Positions 9,032 through 17,469 of a stretch of DNA of 64,000 nt are shown piece after piece. The DNA lies in NCBI GenBank assembly GCA_038249195.1, contig JBBRWM010000005.1:62001-126000 (forward strand), in the 5' to 3' direction. Under the pieces are notes generated by a model. It made no database searches, was not told the origin of the DNA, and saw only the letters and a list, made by a program, of their open reading frames with translations. The stretch's first letter is position 1, and each line of letters opens with the position of its first letter. This DNA comes from JAOUEA01 sp038249195 (GTDB lineage Bacteria > Actinomycetota > UBA4738 > HRBIN12). The translations under genes were made by a program, and so were the position numbers.

Positions 9032-9694
9032 GCTCTTCGCTCGCTGCTGGCTGTGTGACGGCTCAGGCTTGATGCGTTGCCCTCGTCGTGACCGGCTCGA
9101 GGAATCGTCGGAGGATCCGGAAAGCGTCGGCGGAGTCCATCCTGCTGGCGCTACTCGAAGCCTATTGCGACGGCGATGGCCTCGCTGAGGGGGTCAACAG
9201 ACAAGCGAACTCATCATTGCCCGGCTCGCAAGTGCCTGACCCGGAAGCTGCCCTGATGCAGTGTCTTCGTTGTGGCGGGTCCGGCGTGGGACCAGAAGGC
9301 CCGTGCGTCGAGGTTCAGACACCCATTCACTCGAGGGTCTCCCCGCAAGCTCCGGAATCCTGCGGGTCCTTGTGGACCGGTACCTCAACGACGACGAGTT
9401 TCGGATCAACGTCGACGAGCGCGTCGCGGGAAGCTGAACCGCGCGAGTGCCAACTTAGGAGGCTCGACAGCAACACCGGATCCGATCGCCCACTGCCAAA
9501 GGCTATCCCAGCAATGATGCCCGGCGCCAGGTGGCCTTGCGGCCATGCTGACAAACAACGCGAAGAAGCTCCAGAGGTAGATGGTAGTAAGGAAGCCGTT
9601 GCGGAAGGATAGATAGCTTGGCGGATCCTCGCAGCCGTGCGTTTGAGCTCTACCCTTCTTGCGAAGCTGCTCCCCAACTCCCACTTCCGGATCA
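9032..9694. other. Degenerate region, no intact gene
   Basis: No convincing complete gene. Two protein-like scraps are visible. On the plus strand about 9365-9437, LRVLVDRYLNDDEFRINVDE ends at a TGA. On the minus strand about 9500-9610 there is a hydrophobic stretch, LTTIYLWSFFALFVSMA. Open frames here have atypical composition, which fits decayed sequence downstream of the broken transposase. Confidence 0.5.
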
Positions 9695-9991
9695 TCAGGC
9701 GGGGATGAGCATCGCACCCACGACCATGAGGAGGACTGCGACCGGGTACCCGATCGCAACATCCTCGACGCCGGGTGATGCGATCCTGATGAACCCCAGA
9801 TGTGACAACCAGTGCGAGACTCCGATGACCGCCCCGGCGGTCACGAGAGACCAGCCAGCCAACCGCTTCCTTCGCCGGTTTCGATACGAAGCTCGTTTGG
9901 TGGATCTCGTGCTTGCCTGCTCCGGTAGGACGGCACGCGGGCCGCGCGACTTCCTGCGTTTACCCTTCGCCCGTCCTCTTGATTTGGGCAC
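9695..9991 (-). CDS. Small two-helix membrane protein
   Basis: 98 residues starting at a GTG (9991) with AAGGAG eight bases upstream. A very basic N-terminal 45 residues (KSRGRAKGKRRKSRG) is followed by two membrane helices (about residues 47-63 and 78-97, the second VAIGYPVAVLLMVVGAMLI). By the positive-inside rule the basic tail is cytoplasmic. I recognise no family. It lies just downstream, on the same strand, of the broken cupredoxin gene and could be co-transcribed with it. Confidence 0.55.
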   Translation of the reverse strand: MPKSRGRAKGKRRKSRGPRAVLPEQASTRSTKRASYRNRRRKRLAGWSLVTAGAVIGVSHWLSHLGFIRIASPGVEDVAIGYPVAVLLMVVGAMLIPA

Positions 9992-10084
9992 CGCCGCTCC
10001 TTCCTGTTAGCGGCCACTTCTTGCCATTCGGTGAAGGCCGCAAGCTTCAGAACGCTTCGCTCATTCCTCGGCCCTGGACGTCGG

Positions 10085-10638
10085 TCAGGTAACGACGATC
10101 TCGCCTGCATGCCGGCGGCGTAGTGTCCTGTCTCGTGGCATCCGTAAAGGAGAGTGCCCGGTTCGGGGAACGTCCAGACGAGGTTCTTCGTTTGACCTAG
10201 ATCCGCCGTGACGGCCCCTGCCTTCATCAGCCATCATCGTGCCGCCCATGTCGATCATCTCTTGCTCGTGCTTCTCCTGGAAGGCGGCGTCACCGAGGAT
10301 GAACTCGTGAGCGACGACACCCTCGTTAGTGATGACGAACTTGACCGTATCGCCCGCCCGGATGTTCATCGTTTCTGGCTCGAAGCGGAAGGCGTCCAGC
10401 TGGGAGATCCGCACGACCGTGTCCACGTTCGCGGGGTCACCGGGCACCCCCGGCCGTCACTACCTGTTGTCCCGTGGTCCATGGAGGCTCCGGGACTCAT
10501 CGACATCCCACCCGTCGCCGAAGCGCTGGTACCGGTCGCTTCACCCCCCGACGAGCATGCGACTCCGACGACCGCAAGAAATAGGATGAATGAGGCTGGC
10601 GCCCGATTGGCGACCTTCAAAGCTGGCTCCTCCTGCAT
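10085..10638 (-). pseudogene. Cupredoxin-type copper lipoprotein, frameshifted
   Basis: Three frames together read a secreted blue-copper-type protein. They give a lipoprotein signal (FILFLAVVGVACSSGG, Cys in a lipobox), a Met/His-rich linker (TGGMSMSPGASMDHG), and a cupredoxin domain with candidate Cu ligands His (VVAHEFILG) and Cys-His-Met (YGCHETGHYAAGM), ending GEIVVT. Single-base shifts lie near 10447, 10225 and 10100, at G/C-rich runs. They are either true inactivation or read errors. A BlaI-type dyad sits 37 bp upstream of the ATG, so the gene is probably part of that regulon. Confidence 0.75.
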
Positions 10639-10674
10639 GGAAGGGTTGGGCTCCCGAGCTGGTTCGCATCCTCA

Positions 10675-10691
10675 TCCTACACATTGTCGTA
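10675..10691. promoter_or_regulatory. BlaI-type operator, site A
   Basis: Minus-strand reading TACGAC-AATGT-GTAGGA, a 6-5-6 dyad. It lies 37-53 bp upstream of the cupredoxin lipoprotein ATG (10638), the same distance as site D from ccdA. Confidence 0.7.
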
Positions 10692-10720
10692 GTTAGCCCA
10701 CGTCGATCTCGCGTTTGGGT

Positions 10721-11722
10721 TCAGGGCTCGCGCGCGGAGGCGGCGTGAGGGGCGTGACAGGAGGCATGCAACTCCGCGGCGCGGACGGACGGGTCGCCAG
10801 ACCACGACGGGTTGAAGGCGAGGATCACACCCTGGAATAGAACGATCACTACTAACACCACCACCACAAGGCTCGCGGTGGCGCGACCTCGGGAGCGTGG
10901 TGGATCGCTGACCAGCCGCCTGACTCGCGAGACAACATCGCCGCCGTCAGCCCCCAACGAACCGATCGGGTGGGATCGGGTGCCTCCTGCAACGACGGTG
11001 AGTGCCCGCGCGACCACGAGGGGATCACCCACCTCGGCAACGGCAGCCTCATCCGCGGAGCACTCGAGCCCGAGGAGGAGCTGATCCGCTGCGCGCCGTA
11101 CTGGCGGGAGGAAGCTCATGCCTCGGGACACGACTCGCCCTAGGAACAAGAGGACGGGGTGCCAGCCCCTCACATGCGCGCTCTCGTGCGCTACGAGCGC
11201 TCGCTGCTCGAGCGGACTCAAGGCTTGTAGAACCCCCGTCGATACGACGATGCGCAGACGCAGGAGTCCCGTGGTGCAAGCCAATAGCTCGGGCGTGTCG
11301 ACAAGGATCATCCCCTTGCCGCCCGCGGGATCACCTGGAACCTCGCACGAGCGCCATACGGCACCCACCCTGGTGGATTCTCGGATCGTCAGGGCGGCCG
11401 CGATCGCTCCCCTGATCACGAGGCCGAGGACCGCGATCGACACGAGGATATGTGGCCAATGATTCACCGGATGCGAAAGCAGCTGCGTGGCGGCATCGAT
11501 ACACCGGCCGACTGCGCTTGGAATGGCCTCAGCCGGGAGGTTCGGGGGACCGGCCACCGCCGCCAGGATGAGGAGAAGGCCGCTGCCGAGCCCGGCAAGT
11601 GTTAGGAGCGAGAGGGCGATGATCTGTCTGGGAGGTGCCGATGTCCTCTGCCAGGTAGTGCTCATATAGGGGAAGGCACCGAGCAGCGCGGCACTTGCCA
11701 CCAACATCAGCACGCGGATCAT
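10721..11722 (-). CDS. M56-family membrane metallopeptidase (BlaR1-like, no sensor domain)
   Basis: A 333-residue integral membrane protein with about four helices, three before and one after a cytoplasmic peptidase domain. Zinc motif HESAH has ligands His179 and His183 with catalytic Glu180; the third ligand is probably Glu220 in LLLGLECSADE. M56 peptidases cleave BlaI/MecI repressors after sensing an external signal. This one stops soon after the last helix (WSGDPSVRAAELHASCHAPH) and lacks a penicillin-binding sensor. It overlaps the repressor stop by 4 bp (ATGA), so the pair is coupled. Confidence 0.88.
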   Translation of the reverse strand: MIRVLMLVASAALLGAFPYMSTTWQRTSAPPRQIIALSLLTLAGLGSGLLLILAAVAGPPNLPAEAIPSAVGRCIDAATQLLSHPVNHWPHILVSIAVLGLVIRGAIAAALTIRESTRVGAVWRSCEVPGDPAGGKGMILVDTPELLACTTGLLRLRIVVSTGVLQALSPLEQRALVAHESAHVRGWHPVLLFLGRVVSRGMSFLPPVRRAADQLLLGLECSADEAAVAEVGDPLVVARALTVVAGGTRSHPIGSLGADGGDVVSRVRRLVSDPPRSRGRATASLVVVVLVVIVLFQGVILAFNPSWSGDPSVRAAELHASCHAPHAASAREP

Positions 11723-12132
11723 GTCGGCCGCTTGCGCTCCCGCTCCACCGTTCGGATGAGCCTCCGGAGTTCGGCGAGGTCGCCCGCATCAACACTGCGG
11801 ACGAACCCGAGCAGGACGCCTCGGCGATCATTCGACCCGTCGAGCACTCCGCCGATCAGCCCTGCAACGTAGTCAGCATGGGAGACCGCCGCTCGATACA
11901 CGTAAGCACGCCCTGTCTTCCTTCGGGTCAGGAAGCCCTTCTTCCACAGACGATCGAGGATAGTCATCACCGTCGTGTACGCGAGCCCCTTCCCGACAGT
12001 GGAGCCAAGAACATCCCGCACACTCACGTCCTCGTCCCGGTCCCAGACGAGATCCATCACGGAACGCTCAAGCGGTCCCAATTCTCCGGTTAGTGGCGCC
12101 ACCTTCATCTCCCGCGGCTGCGGCGCGACCAT
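11719..12132 (-). CDS. BlaI/MecI/CopY-family transcriptional repressor
   Basis: 137 residues. A winged helix (about 18-85) has the family signatures GPLERSVMDLVWDRDEDVSVRDV and AYTTVMTILDRLWKKGFLTR. The C-terminal helices (VAGLIGGVLDG onward) match the dimerisation and peptidase-cleavage region. Family members bind TACA/TGTA-type dyads as dimers and are inactivated by the partner M56 peptidase or, for CopY, by metal. No CopY-type Cys-x-Cys hook is present, so control by the coupled peptidase is more likely. An alternative Met lies at 12108. Its own promoter region holds dyad site B. Confidence 0.92.
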   Translation of the reverse strand: MVAPQPREMKVAPLTGELGPLERSVMDLVWDRDEDVSVRDVLGSTVGKGLAYTTVMTILDRLWKKGFLTRRKTGRAYVYRAAVSHADYVAGLIGGVLDGSNDRRGVLLGFVRSVDAGDLAELRRLIRTVERERKRPT

Positions 12133-12167
12133 GATAGCCGCCTACACCGGGCTGGAGCCGTGCGATC

Positions 12168-12184
12168 TACTACTCGCTATAGGA
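12168..12184. promoter_or_regulatory. BlaI-type operator, site B (weak)
   Basis: TACTAC-TCGCT-ATAGGA, with one mismatch to the consensus in the right half. It sits in the divergent space between blaI (start 12132, minus) and the SLH-NlpC gene (start 12229, plus), the expected place for autoregulation. Confidence 0.5.
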
Positions 12185-12228
12185 TTCGGTCTCAACCGAC
12201 GAAGATCGACGCCGAAGACACCCGTACG

Positions 12229-13416
12229 ATGGCTCGTGCATCCAAACCCCTGTTCGCTCTCATGTTGATAGCGGCATCCTGGATCACAATCTCCCCGGCT
12301 GGCGCGGCAGAGGCCCCTGCGAGCGTCCCAGCTGCCACCCGGGCAGACTCCTGGACGGATGTGCCAAGTGGCCATTGGGCCAAGAGCGCGATCGACTACG
12401 TCGCTCGAACTCACGGCTGGATGCGCGACGCGGGGGCCGTCACGTTCCGGCCGGAGGCACACGAGACGAGGCGTCTCCTCGCCCGAGCCATCGTGCGAGC
12501 CTTCGCACCGCACGCGCCCGCAGTCCCCACGCAGGTATTCACCGACCTCGATCCGACCGATCCCTTCTATCGGTTCGCGAGCGTCGCCGTTGAGCGCGGC
12601 TGGATGGCGTCATTCGGGGGCCGCTTCCTGCCGTTCAGCTCCGTCACTCCTCGACAGCTACACCGCGGCCTCGTGGCTGCGCTCGGGCTCGATCAGGAGA
12701 TGAGCGGGCTGAACCTGATACACACGGCCGATGGAGCGAGGCTGAAGCATAGGCCGGGCTTCAGCGCGCTCGCCCTCGGCATGGTCCTCGGGCTCAGATA
12801 CAACCACCGTATCGAGACCCTCGATGTACTCCCCGAGACGTCACTCAGCCGGGCGGAAGTTGCCTACTCCCTATGGAAGTCTCGCTTGGCCGCCACGGTG
12901 GATCGCTGGAAGCTAGACGCGCTTACTGCCTACCGCGACGTCGAGCTCCCGACGATGCCGGCATCCCTAAGACAGGCGGTCGAGTTCGGGCTGCGTTACG
13001 TGGGCTACCCGTATGTGTGGGCCGGCGAGTGGGGTGGACCCAGCCCATCGCGTTATTGCTGCGGCGTCCAGCAGGTCGGCGGTTTCGATTGCTCGGGTCT
13101 GATGTGGTGGGTCATGAAGGCAGCGGGAGACGGCTACGATGTTTCCCGCCTTCGTGCGTACCCGGGTTGGGACCTCGCTGAGCGGAGCTCCGCAGCGATG
13201 GCTGCGGGCCGTCATCTCTCGTACGCCCATGCAGCGCGTGGGGATCTCCTGTTCGTCGATGGAAACCGAGACGGAGCGATAGACCACGTCAACCTCTACT
13301 TGGGGAATGGGTGGGCCTTGGATTCATCCGGCGGGTACGGGGGCGTCCAAGTGCTCCGCGTCGGCGAAGGCTGGTATCGCGATCACTTCGTGAGCGCTCG
13401 CAGGTTGATCGCCTGA
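12229..13416 (+). CDS. Secreted SLH-domain NlpC/P60 peptidase
   Basis: 395 residues: a signal peptide (FALMLIAASWITISPAGAAEA), then S-layer homology-type repeats (WTDVPSGHWAKSAIDYVART and FTDLDPTDPFYRFASVAVER), then an NlpC/P60 domain. The catalytic Cys288 is in GGFDCSGLMWW and the His in IDHVNLYLGNG. Such enzymes cut peptidoglycan stem peptides while held to the wall. The ATG at 12229 was chosen because it begins the signal peptide; upstream in-frame codons read through operator B. Divergent from blaI, so probably repressed by it. Confidence 0.88.
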   Translation: MARASKPLFALMLIAASWITISPAGAAEAPASVPAATRADSWTDVPSGHWAKSAIDYVARTHGWMRDAGAVTFRPEAHETRRLLARAIVRAFAPHAPAVPTQVFTDLDPTDPFYRFASVAVERGWMASFGGRFLPFSSVTPRQLHRGLVAALGLDQEMSGLNLIHTADGARLKHRPGFSALALGMVLGLRYNHRIETLDVLPETSLSRAEVAYSLWKSRLAATVDRWKLDALTAYRDVELPTMPASLRQAVEFGLRYVGYPYVWAGEWGGPSPSRYCCGVQQVGGFDCSGLMWWVMKAAGDGYDVSRLRAYPGWDLAERSSAAMAAGRHLSYAHAARGDLLFVDGNRDGAIDHVNLYLGNGWALDSSGGYGGVQVLRVGEGWYRDHFVSARRLIA

Positions 13417-13427
13417 ACCACACCGTC

Positions 13428-13444
13428 TACGACGTAGCGTCGTA
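13428..13444. promoter_or_regulatory. BlaI-type dyad, site C (between convergent genes)
   Basis: TACGAC-GTAGC-GTCGTA, a perfect 7-bp-arm palindrome that fits the 6-5-6 pattern. It lies 12 bp after the NlpC stop and faces the 3' end of the DUF1980 gene, so no gene start is adjacent. A second small hairpin (AAGGCT-GCT-AGCCTT) follows. It could be a lost promoter or part of a terminator. Confidence 0.45.
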
Positions 13445-13543
13445 AGGCTGCTAGCCTTCTGGATAGGGAGCCCTCCGGTGCGGTTCGGTCGGTCCGCCCG
13501 TGCCGTTCTCTTCGGCCATCGGCCGAGCCGCACCCCCCTATGT

Positions 13544-14317
13544 TCACGGAGTCAAGTAGGGAGGGGAGGGCTGTTGGGTCGCCGAAACGGAGGAAGCGAC
13601 GACCAGGATCTCCGTTCCCACAGGGTAGATCTGTCCCTTCACATCAACCCAGGCGTCGGTGGCGAAGGCCCCCGGCGTCACTCCTACGACTCGGACCTGG
13701 ACGATGGCGGCGTCGGCCGTGCAGCACGTGATGACGAAGCGGGTGAGGAGGAACTCATCCGCTGGGGTATCGGCCCGGCGGTCCACGAAGCCGACGAAGT
13801 CAACCGCGCCCCCCGCCCGATCCGCGAGCAGCCGATTCCCCTCCTGGGTCGTTTGCGCAGCAGCGACAAGGAATAGCGTGATCGGGCTCTTAGCGTCGAA
13901 CGTCCCGAATCTCGTCCAGTAGCCGGCGGAGAACGTTGCCTTCTTGGACGCGGAGAAGGATCCTAGGGTTGCTGGGGGAAGGGCGATCATCACAACAACC
14001 GGCACCACCATCAATGCCATCACGATCGCCTGGCGCCGCTGGAGCGGTTCTTCGTGGGACACGCGCGCAGCTAGCGATCGGCCAACCGTTGCGAGGGTTA
14101 GTAGCACCGCCCCGATGGGCACCACCCATGACGTGCGGCTGGACAGGTAGAGGCCAACCCGTCCCGACAGAAGGAGGAACCAAAAGAGTGTTGCCCAAGC
14201 CGCCAGAACGACAGTGCCGCCGACCCTGACCTGGCTCCAGGATCGTACGCGCGATCCACGTTCTCCTCCAGAGGTCTCAAGAGGTCGCACGTCAAGTCGT
14301 CGATCGGTTCTGCTCAT
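13544..14317 (-). CDS. TIGR03943/DUF1980-family membrane protein
   Basis: 257 residues: two helices near the N-terminus (VVLAAWATLFWFLLLSGRV, WVVPIGAVLLTLATVG), a third (AIVMALMVVPVVVMIALPP), then a soluble domain with VDFVGFVDRR, FLLTRFVITCCTADA and VDVKGQIYPV. This order and the CC-TADA motif identify the YcgQ-like family that accompanies YraQ permeases. The ATG overlaps the permease stop (ATGA). Last gene of the ccdA operon. The biochemical role is unknown; a metal or thiol link is suggested by neighbours only. Confidence 0.88.
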   Translation of the reverse strand: MSRTDRRLDVRPLETSGGERGSRVRSWSQVRVGGTVVLAAWATLFWFLLLSGRVGLYLSSRTSWVVPIGAVLLTLATVGRSLAARVSHEEPLQRRQAIVMALMVVPVVVMIALPPATLGSFSASKKATFSAGYWTRFGTFDAKSPITLFLVAAAQTTQEGNRLLADRAGGAVDFVGFVDRRADTPADEFLLTRFVITCCTADAAIVQVRVVGVTPGAFATDAWVDVKGQIYPVGTEILVVASSVSATQQPSPPYLTP

Positions 14318-15339
14318 CCGGAAATCACGCCTAGCCACAGGGCGCCAGCGAAGGTCACGACCGCCACCGTCACGAGGATGGCCCGAACCGTCGCCGGGCG
14401 GAAGGTGCCGGCGTAGAGAGCCACCAGCTTCACGTCGACCATCGGCCCGAAAACCAGGAACGCAAGTTGGCCCGATGGTCCGAACTGCACGAACGACGCG
14501 GCGATGAACGCATCGGATTCTGAACAGAGAGATAGGACGAAGGCGAACCCCATCATCACAACGACGTTGATGACGGGCAGCCCGGCCACCACTTGGGTTA
14601 GCGATTGAGGCAGGAACGTTTGGATCAGTGCCGCAACGGCTGCGCCCAGCAAGAGGAACCGGCCCATGAATAGGAAATCGCTCCCGAGATGAACGAAGAA
14701 CATTCGCCAAGGGCTCTCGGGGCGTCCCAGGGTGACCGCCTCGCGCTCGTCCGCCCTCCCATCCGCGACCGCCGGCGCTCGCAACAACTCGCCGGCGCCG
14801 CGGCGACCAAGCACCCAACCCACCGCGATCGCCACGATGAGCCCCAGGAAGAAGCGGCCGAGCACCATCGTCCACAGGGCTCCGCGCCCACGATATGCCA
14901 CGAAGGTCGACGCGATCACCACCGGGTTCAACACAGGGGCAGCAAGCATGAACGTGACCGCGGCCGACGGGACGAGCCCCTTCGAGATCAAGCGACGGGC
15001 GACCGGCACCGAACCACATTCGCAGATCGGGAACCCCATCCCAGCGATCGCCGCCGCAGGCAGCTGGAACGGCTTCGGGAGATCCGCGAGTCGCTCGAGC
15101 GTTCCGATGGGGACGAATACTTCGATCGCAGCAGCGGCGAGAGCACCGATCAACACGAATGGGGTAGCTTGGACGATCAGCGAACCGAACACGATCACCG
15201 CGGCCTGGACCCATGCGACGCGTTCGGGTGCCACGAAGCGGATGACGACGCCACCAACCAAGAGCGCGCCTACGAGTCCGAACGCGAGACGACCCGACGT
15301 GCCCCGCCCCGACGGTCGCATGGATTCCGTCCTGAGCAT
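14314..15339 (-). CDS. YraQ/ArsP-family permease (DUF318)
   Basis: 341 residues with about eight membrane helices in two repeats. The family signature GFPICECGSVPVARRL is present at about residue 110, followed by FMLAAPVLNPVV; the second repeat has FVLSLCSESDAFIAASF. Relatives include ArsP, an organoarsenical exporter, but most members lack a known substrate. It is coupled at both ends: its ATG shares one base with the upstream stop and its stop overlaps the DUF1980 ATG. In many genomes YraQ and DUF1980 are a fixed pair. Confidence 0.9.
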   Translation of the reverse strand: MLRTESMRPSGRGTSGRLAFGLVGALLVGGVVIRFVAPERVAWVQAAVIVFGSLIVQATPFVLIGALAAAAIEVFVPIGTLERLADLPKPFQLPAAAIAGMGFPICECGSVPVARRLISKGLVPSAAVTFMLAAPVLNPVVIASTFVAYRGRGALWTMVLGRFFLGLIVAIAVGWVLGRRGAGELLRAPAVADGRADEREAVTLGRPESPWRMFFVHLGSDFLFMGRFLLLGAAVAALIQTFLPQSLTQVVAGLPVINVVVMMGFAFVLSLCSESDAFIAASFVQFGPSGQLAFLVFGPMVDVKLVALYAGTFRPATVRAILVTVAVVTFAGALWLGVISG

Positions 15340-16709
15340 CAGCAGTACCTCGCGAATGACACTGCATACCCCTGGAAGGCATCAGCCAAGAGCCTCTGAC
15401 CTTCGGCAGTCTTCGCGCGAAGCATCGCTTCCTCCGCTGACTGAGCCGTTGTTCCTGTCTTCGCCATCACCGAGCGGTCGAGGAAGATCCCTCCCGGCAC
15501 AGCCGCCTCCACCAAAGGAAGCGAGAGCCCGTCGCCTCCGTTCACCAGATCCTCTACGCTCGCCGCAGTGACTGACCCCTCGGGTATCCGAGTCGATCCG
15601 GTTCCGACCACGGCAACGAGGAGCCTTCCCCGCGAAGCCTTCCTCGCCAAGGAGACGATGCGTCTCAGCTCGTGATCCATGGCGCTGAGCGGGCCCGCCA
15701 TAACGACCGCAAGGAGGTCGGTCGTGGCGTCCGCTCCAAATCCCGCCGCGAGTAAGTGCTTCGCCTGACGCACCTGAGCGGTCGGCCGAGACTCGATCAG
15801 CCATGGATCTCGATCCCGAGCCCCATACCAACCGCTTCCAACGATCCCTCGATCAGATCCATCCGTCGCGATCGCGCCGACGAGCGCCCGCTGTTGAGTG
15901 CGCTCTTCGAGGTCTTCGGCGAGGGTGGCGATGACCGATTGGGGAGCGGCCCTCGACCAGGCACGTTCTACCTGCCCGCGGTCGTTCCGCAGCAGCGTTC
16001 CTGTGATCCCGTGCTGCCACGGCAGGCCGCCCGTCCCGAGGGTGGTCAAGGTCGCGGCAGGATCTAGGGGCAACGAGCCACTGATGCCCGACAGGGTCCC
16101 CGACCCTCTCCGCTTCAGCGCTGTCAATGCGGGCCACGAAGACACCGGACCCAGGTCATCGGCGCTGATTCCCTTCCAGGCGATCTCTAGGACCAACCGG
16201 GGTTTCGGCCCATCTCCGGCAATGCCAGGGATGGCGTGGCCGGATCGGACGCTGGGATGCGGGCGATCGAGGTGGATCGCTTGGGCGATGGTAGGCGCGA
16301 CCTGATCCAGCCCTGTCCCTGCTGGCATCCTGCGGCCCGGGGCGATCCCCGCCCCGGAGAGGATGATTGGCAGTCTCGTCAGGTGTACGGCGCGTACCGA
16401 TGGCCAGCTGGCGGCCGGGACCACGCCCCGACCCACCCCGCCCACGACCGGCCTCGATCCTGAGACCGCGAGCACATCGGGAGAGCGACCCGAGCGGTAG
16501 CCCGCCGATATGAGGTCGCGAAGCCCTTCGGGCAGGGGACAGAACGGGATCGTTGTCGCAGCGGGACGCTGCGGGCATGCGCCCGCGAAGCAGATGACGC
16601 GAGCCGCGGCGGCCGGAACTGCGAGCAGCAGGGCACATACGGTCAACACCAGTAGCCGTCGCCCAGACCCGGCGTTCGGTCGCGGGCTCGTCCTCACAAC
16701 GGTGGCCAT
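15339..16709 (-). CDS. Secreted alkaline-phosphatase-fold-like protein, unknown role
   Basis: 456 residues with an N-terminal signal sequence (LLVLTVCALLLAVPAAAARV). The segments LTRLPIILSGAGIAPGRRM, DQVAPTIAQAIHLDRPHP and ATLTTLGTGGLPWQHGITG resemble alkaline phosphatase/sulfatase superfamily proteins, but in circularly changed order. I see no clear metal-ligand set, so enzymatic activity is doubtful. It overlaps the 3' end of ccdA by 16 bp and is coupled to the permease downstream, so it belongs to the same operon. Confidence in coding is high; in function, low. Confidence 0.7.
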   Translation of the reverse strand: MATVVRTSPRPNAGSGRRLLVLTVCALLLAVPAAAARVICFAGACPQRPAATTIPFCPLPEGLRDLISAGYRSGRSPDVLAVSGSRPVVGGVGRGVVPAASWPSVRAVHLTRLPIILSGAGIAPGRRMPAGTGLDQVAPTIAQAIHLDRPHPSVRSGHAIPGIAGDGPKPRLVLEIAWKGISADDLGPVSSWPALTALKRRGSGTLSGISGSLPLDPAATLTTLGTGGLPWQHGITGTLLRNDRGQVERAWSRAAPQSVIATLAEDLEERTQQRALVGAIATDGSDRGIVGSGWYGARDRDPWLIESRPTAQVRQAKHLLAAGFGADATTDLLAVVMAGPLSAMDHELRRIVSLARKASRGRLLVAVVGTGSTRIPEGSVTAASVEDLVNGGDGLSLPLVEAAVPGGIFLDRSVMAKTGTTAQSAEEAMLRAKTAEGQRLLADAFQGYAVSFARYC

Positions 16710-17413
16710 CCGCTATCGGTGAACGTTCTCACGATCGGAGCCAGCATCCTCTGCCAGGCACCCGTGATCATCAGTACGCCCATGGCGATGAGCAGGGCTC
16801 CACCAACCCGCTCAACGGCCCCCCCGTGCCGCCGCAACCATCCAGACAACGACCCTGATCGAGCCGTCCCCGCAGCGAGAAGCATGAACGGAACTCCGAG
16901 TCCGAGGGAATACGTGAACAGGAGCGCCGCGCCACGAAGCGGAGCCTCGGTCGAGGCGGCGGCCGTTAGGATCGCGGCAAGCACCGGACCGATGCATGGC
17001 GTCCAGCCGACGGCGAAGGCCATCCCAAGTGGTAGGGCCCCAGCGGGTCCCGGGCTCACCCTTCGCAGGTCGATGCGGAACTCCCGGCTAAGCAGAGGCA
17101 CGCGCAGGGCGCCCATCGTCACGAGCCCGAGGGCGACCACAACGAGCCCCGATAGTTGAGTCAACCCAGTCCGGTGAGCAAGGACGGCTGAGCCCAGTGT
17201 CGACGCTGCCGCGCCCAGGAGCGTGAAGACGACCGTGAATCCAAGCACGAACAACGCCGCCGCCCCGACAGCTCGGATACGTGAAGCAGTCGCGGTCGTC
17301 GACGAACCGGTCACGCCGCTCACATACGCCACGTAGCCGGGCATGAGTGGCAGACAACAAGGCGAGGAGAAGGAAAGGATGCCGGCAAAGAACGCGAGGG
17401 CAAACGCCTCCAT
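16694..17413 (-). CDS. ccdA: CcdA/DsbD-type thiol-disulfide transmembrane carrier
   Basis: 239 residues and six membrane helices, the compact CcdA form. The redox cysteines are in SFSSPCCLPL (helix 1) and GWTPCIGPVL (helix 4). It passes electrons from cytoplasmic thioredoxin to extracytoplasmic thioredoxin-like partners, here plausibly the TlpA protein encoded 530 bp upstream. ATG 17413 is followed directly by helix 1. First gene of ccdA-phosphatase-like-yraQ-DUF1980. Operator D lies 40 bp upstream. Confidence 0.92.
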   Translation of the reverse strand: MEAFALAFFAGILSFSSPCCLPLMPGYVAYVSGVTGSSTTATASRIRAVGAAALFVLGFTVVFTLLGAAASTLGSAVLAHRTGLTQLSGLVVVALGLVTMGALRVPLLSREFRIDLRRVSPGPAGALPLGMAFAVGWTPCIGPVLAAILTAAASTEAPLRGAALLFTYSLGLGVPFMLLAAGTARSGSLSGWLRRHGGAVERVGGALLIAMGVLMITGAWQRMLAPIVRTFTDSGWPPL

Positions 17414-17452
17414 AGGCCTCCCTGACGTGGGGGTCGACTCGACTGCTCAGTC

Positions 17453-17469
17453 TACGACAGGTTGTAGTG
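17453..17469. promoter_or_regulatory. BlaI-type operator, site D
   Basis: TACGAC-AGGTT-GTAGTG, 40-56 bp upstream of the ccdA ATG. The first 8 bases with the flanking C (CTACGACA) and the right part TGTAG are identical to site A. Confidence 0.7.

Noticed and set aside
13446..13459. AAGGCT-GCT-AGCCTT as a rho-independent terminator
   Set aside because: Stem is only six pairs and there is no T run; mentioned under site C but not called.
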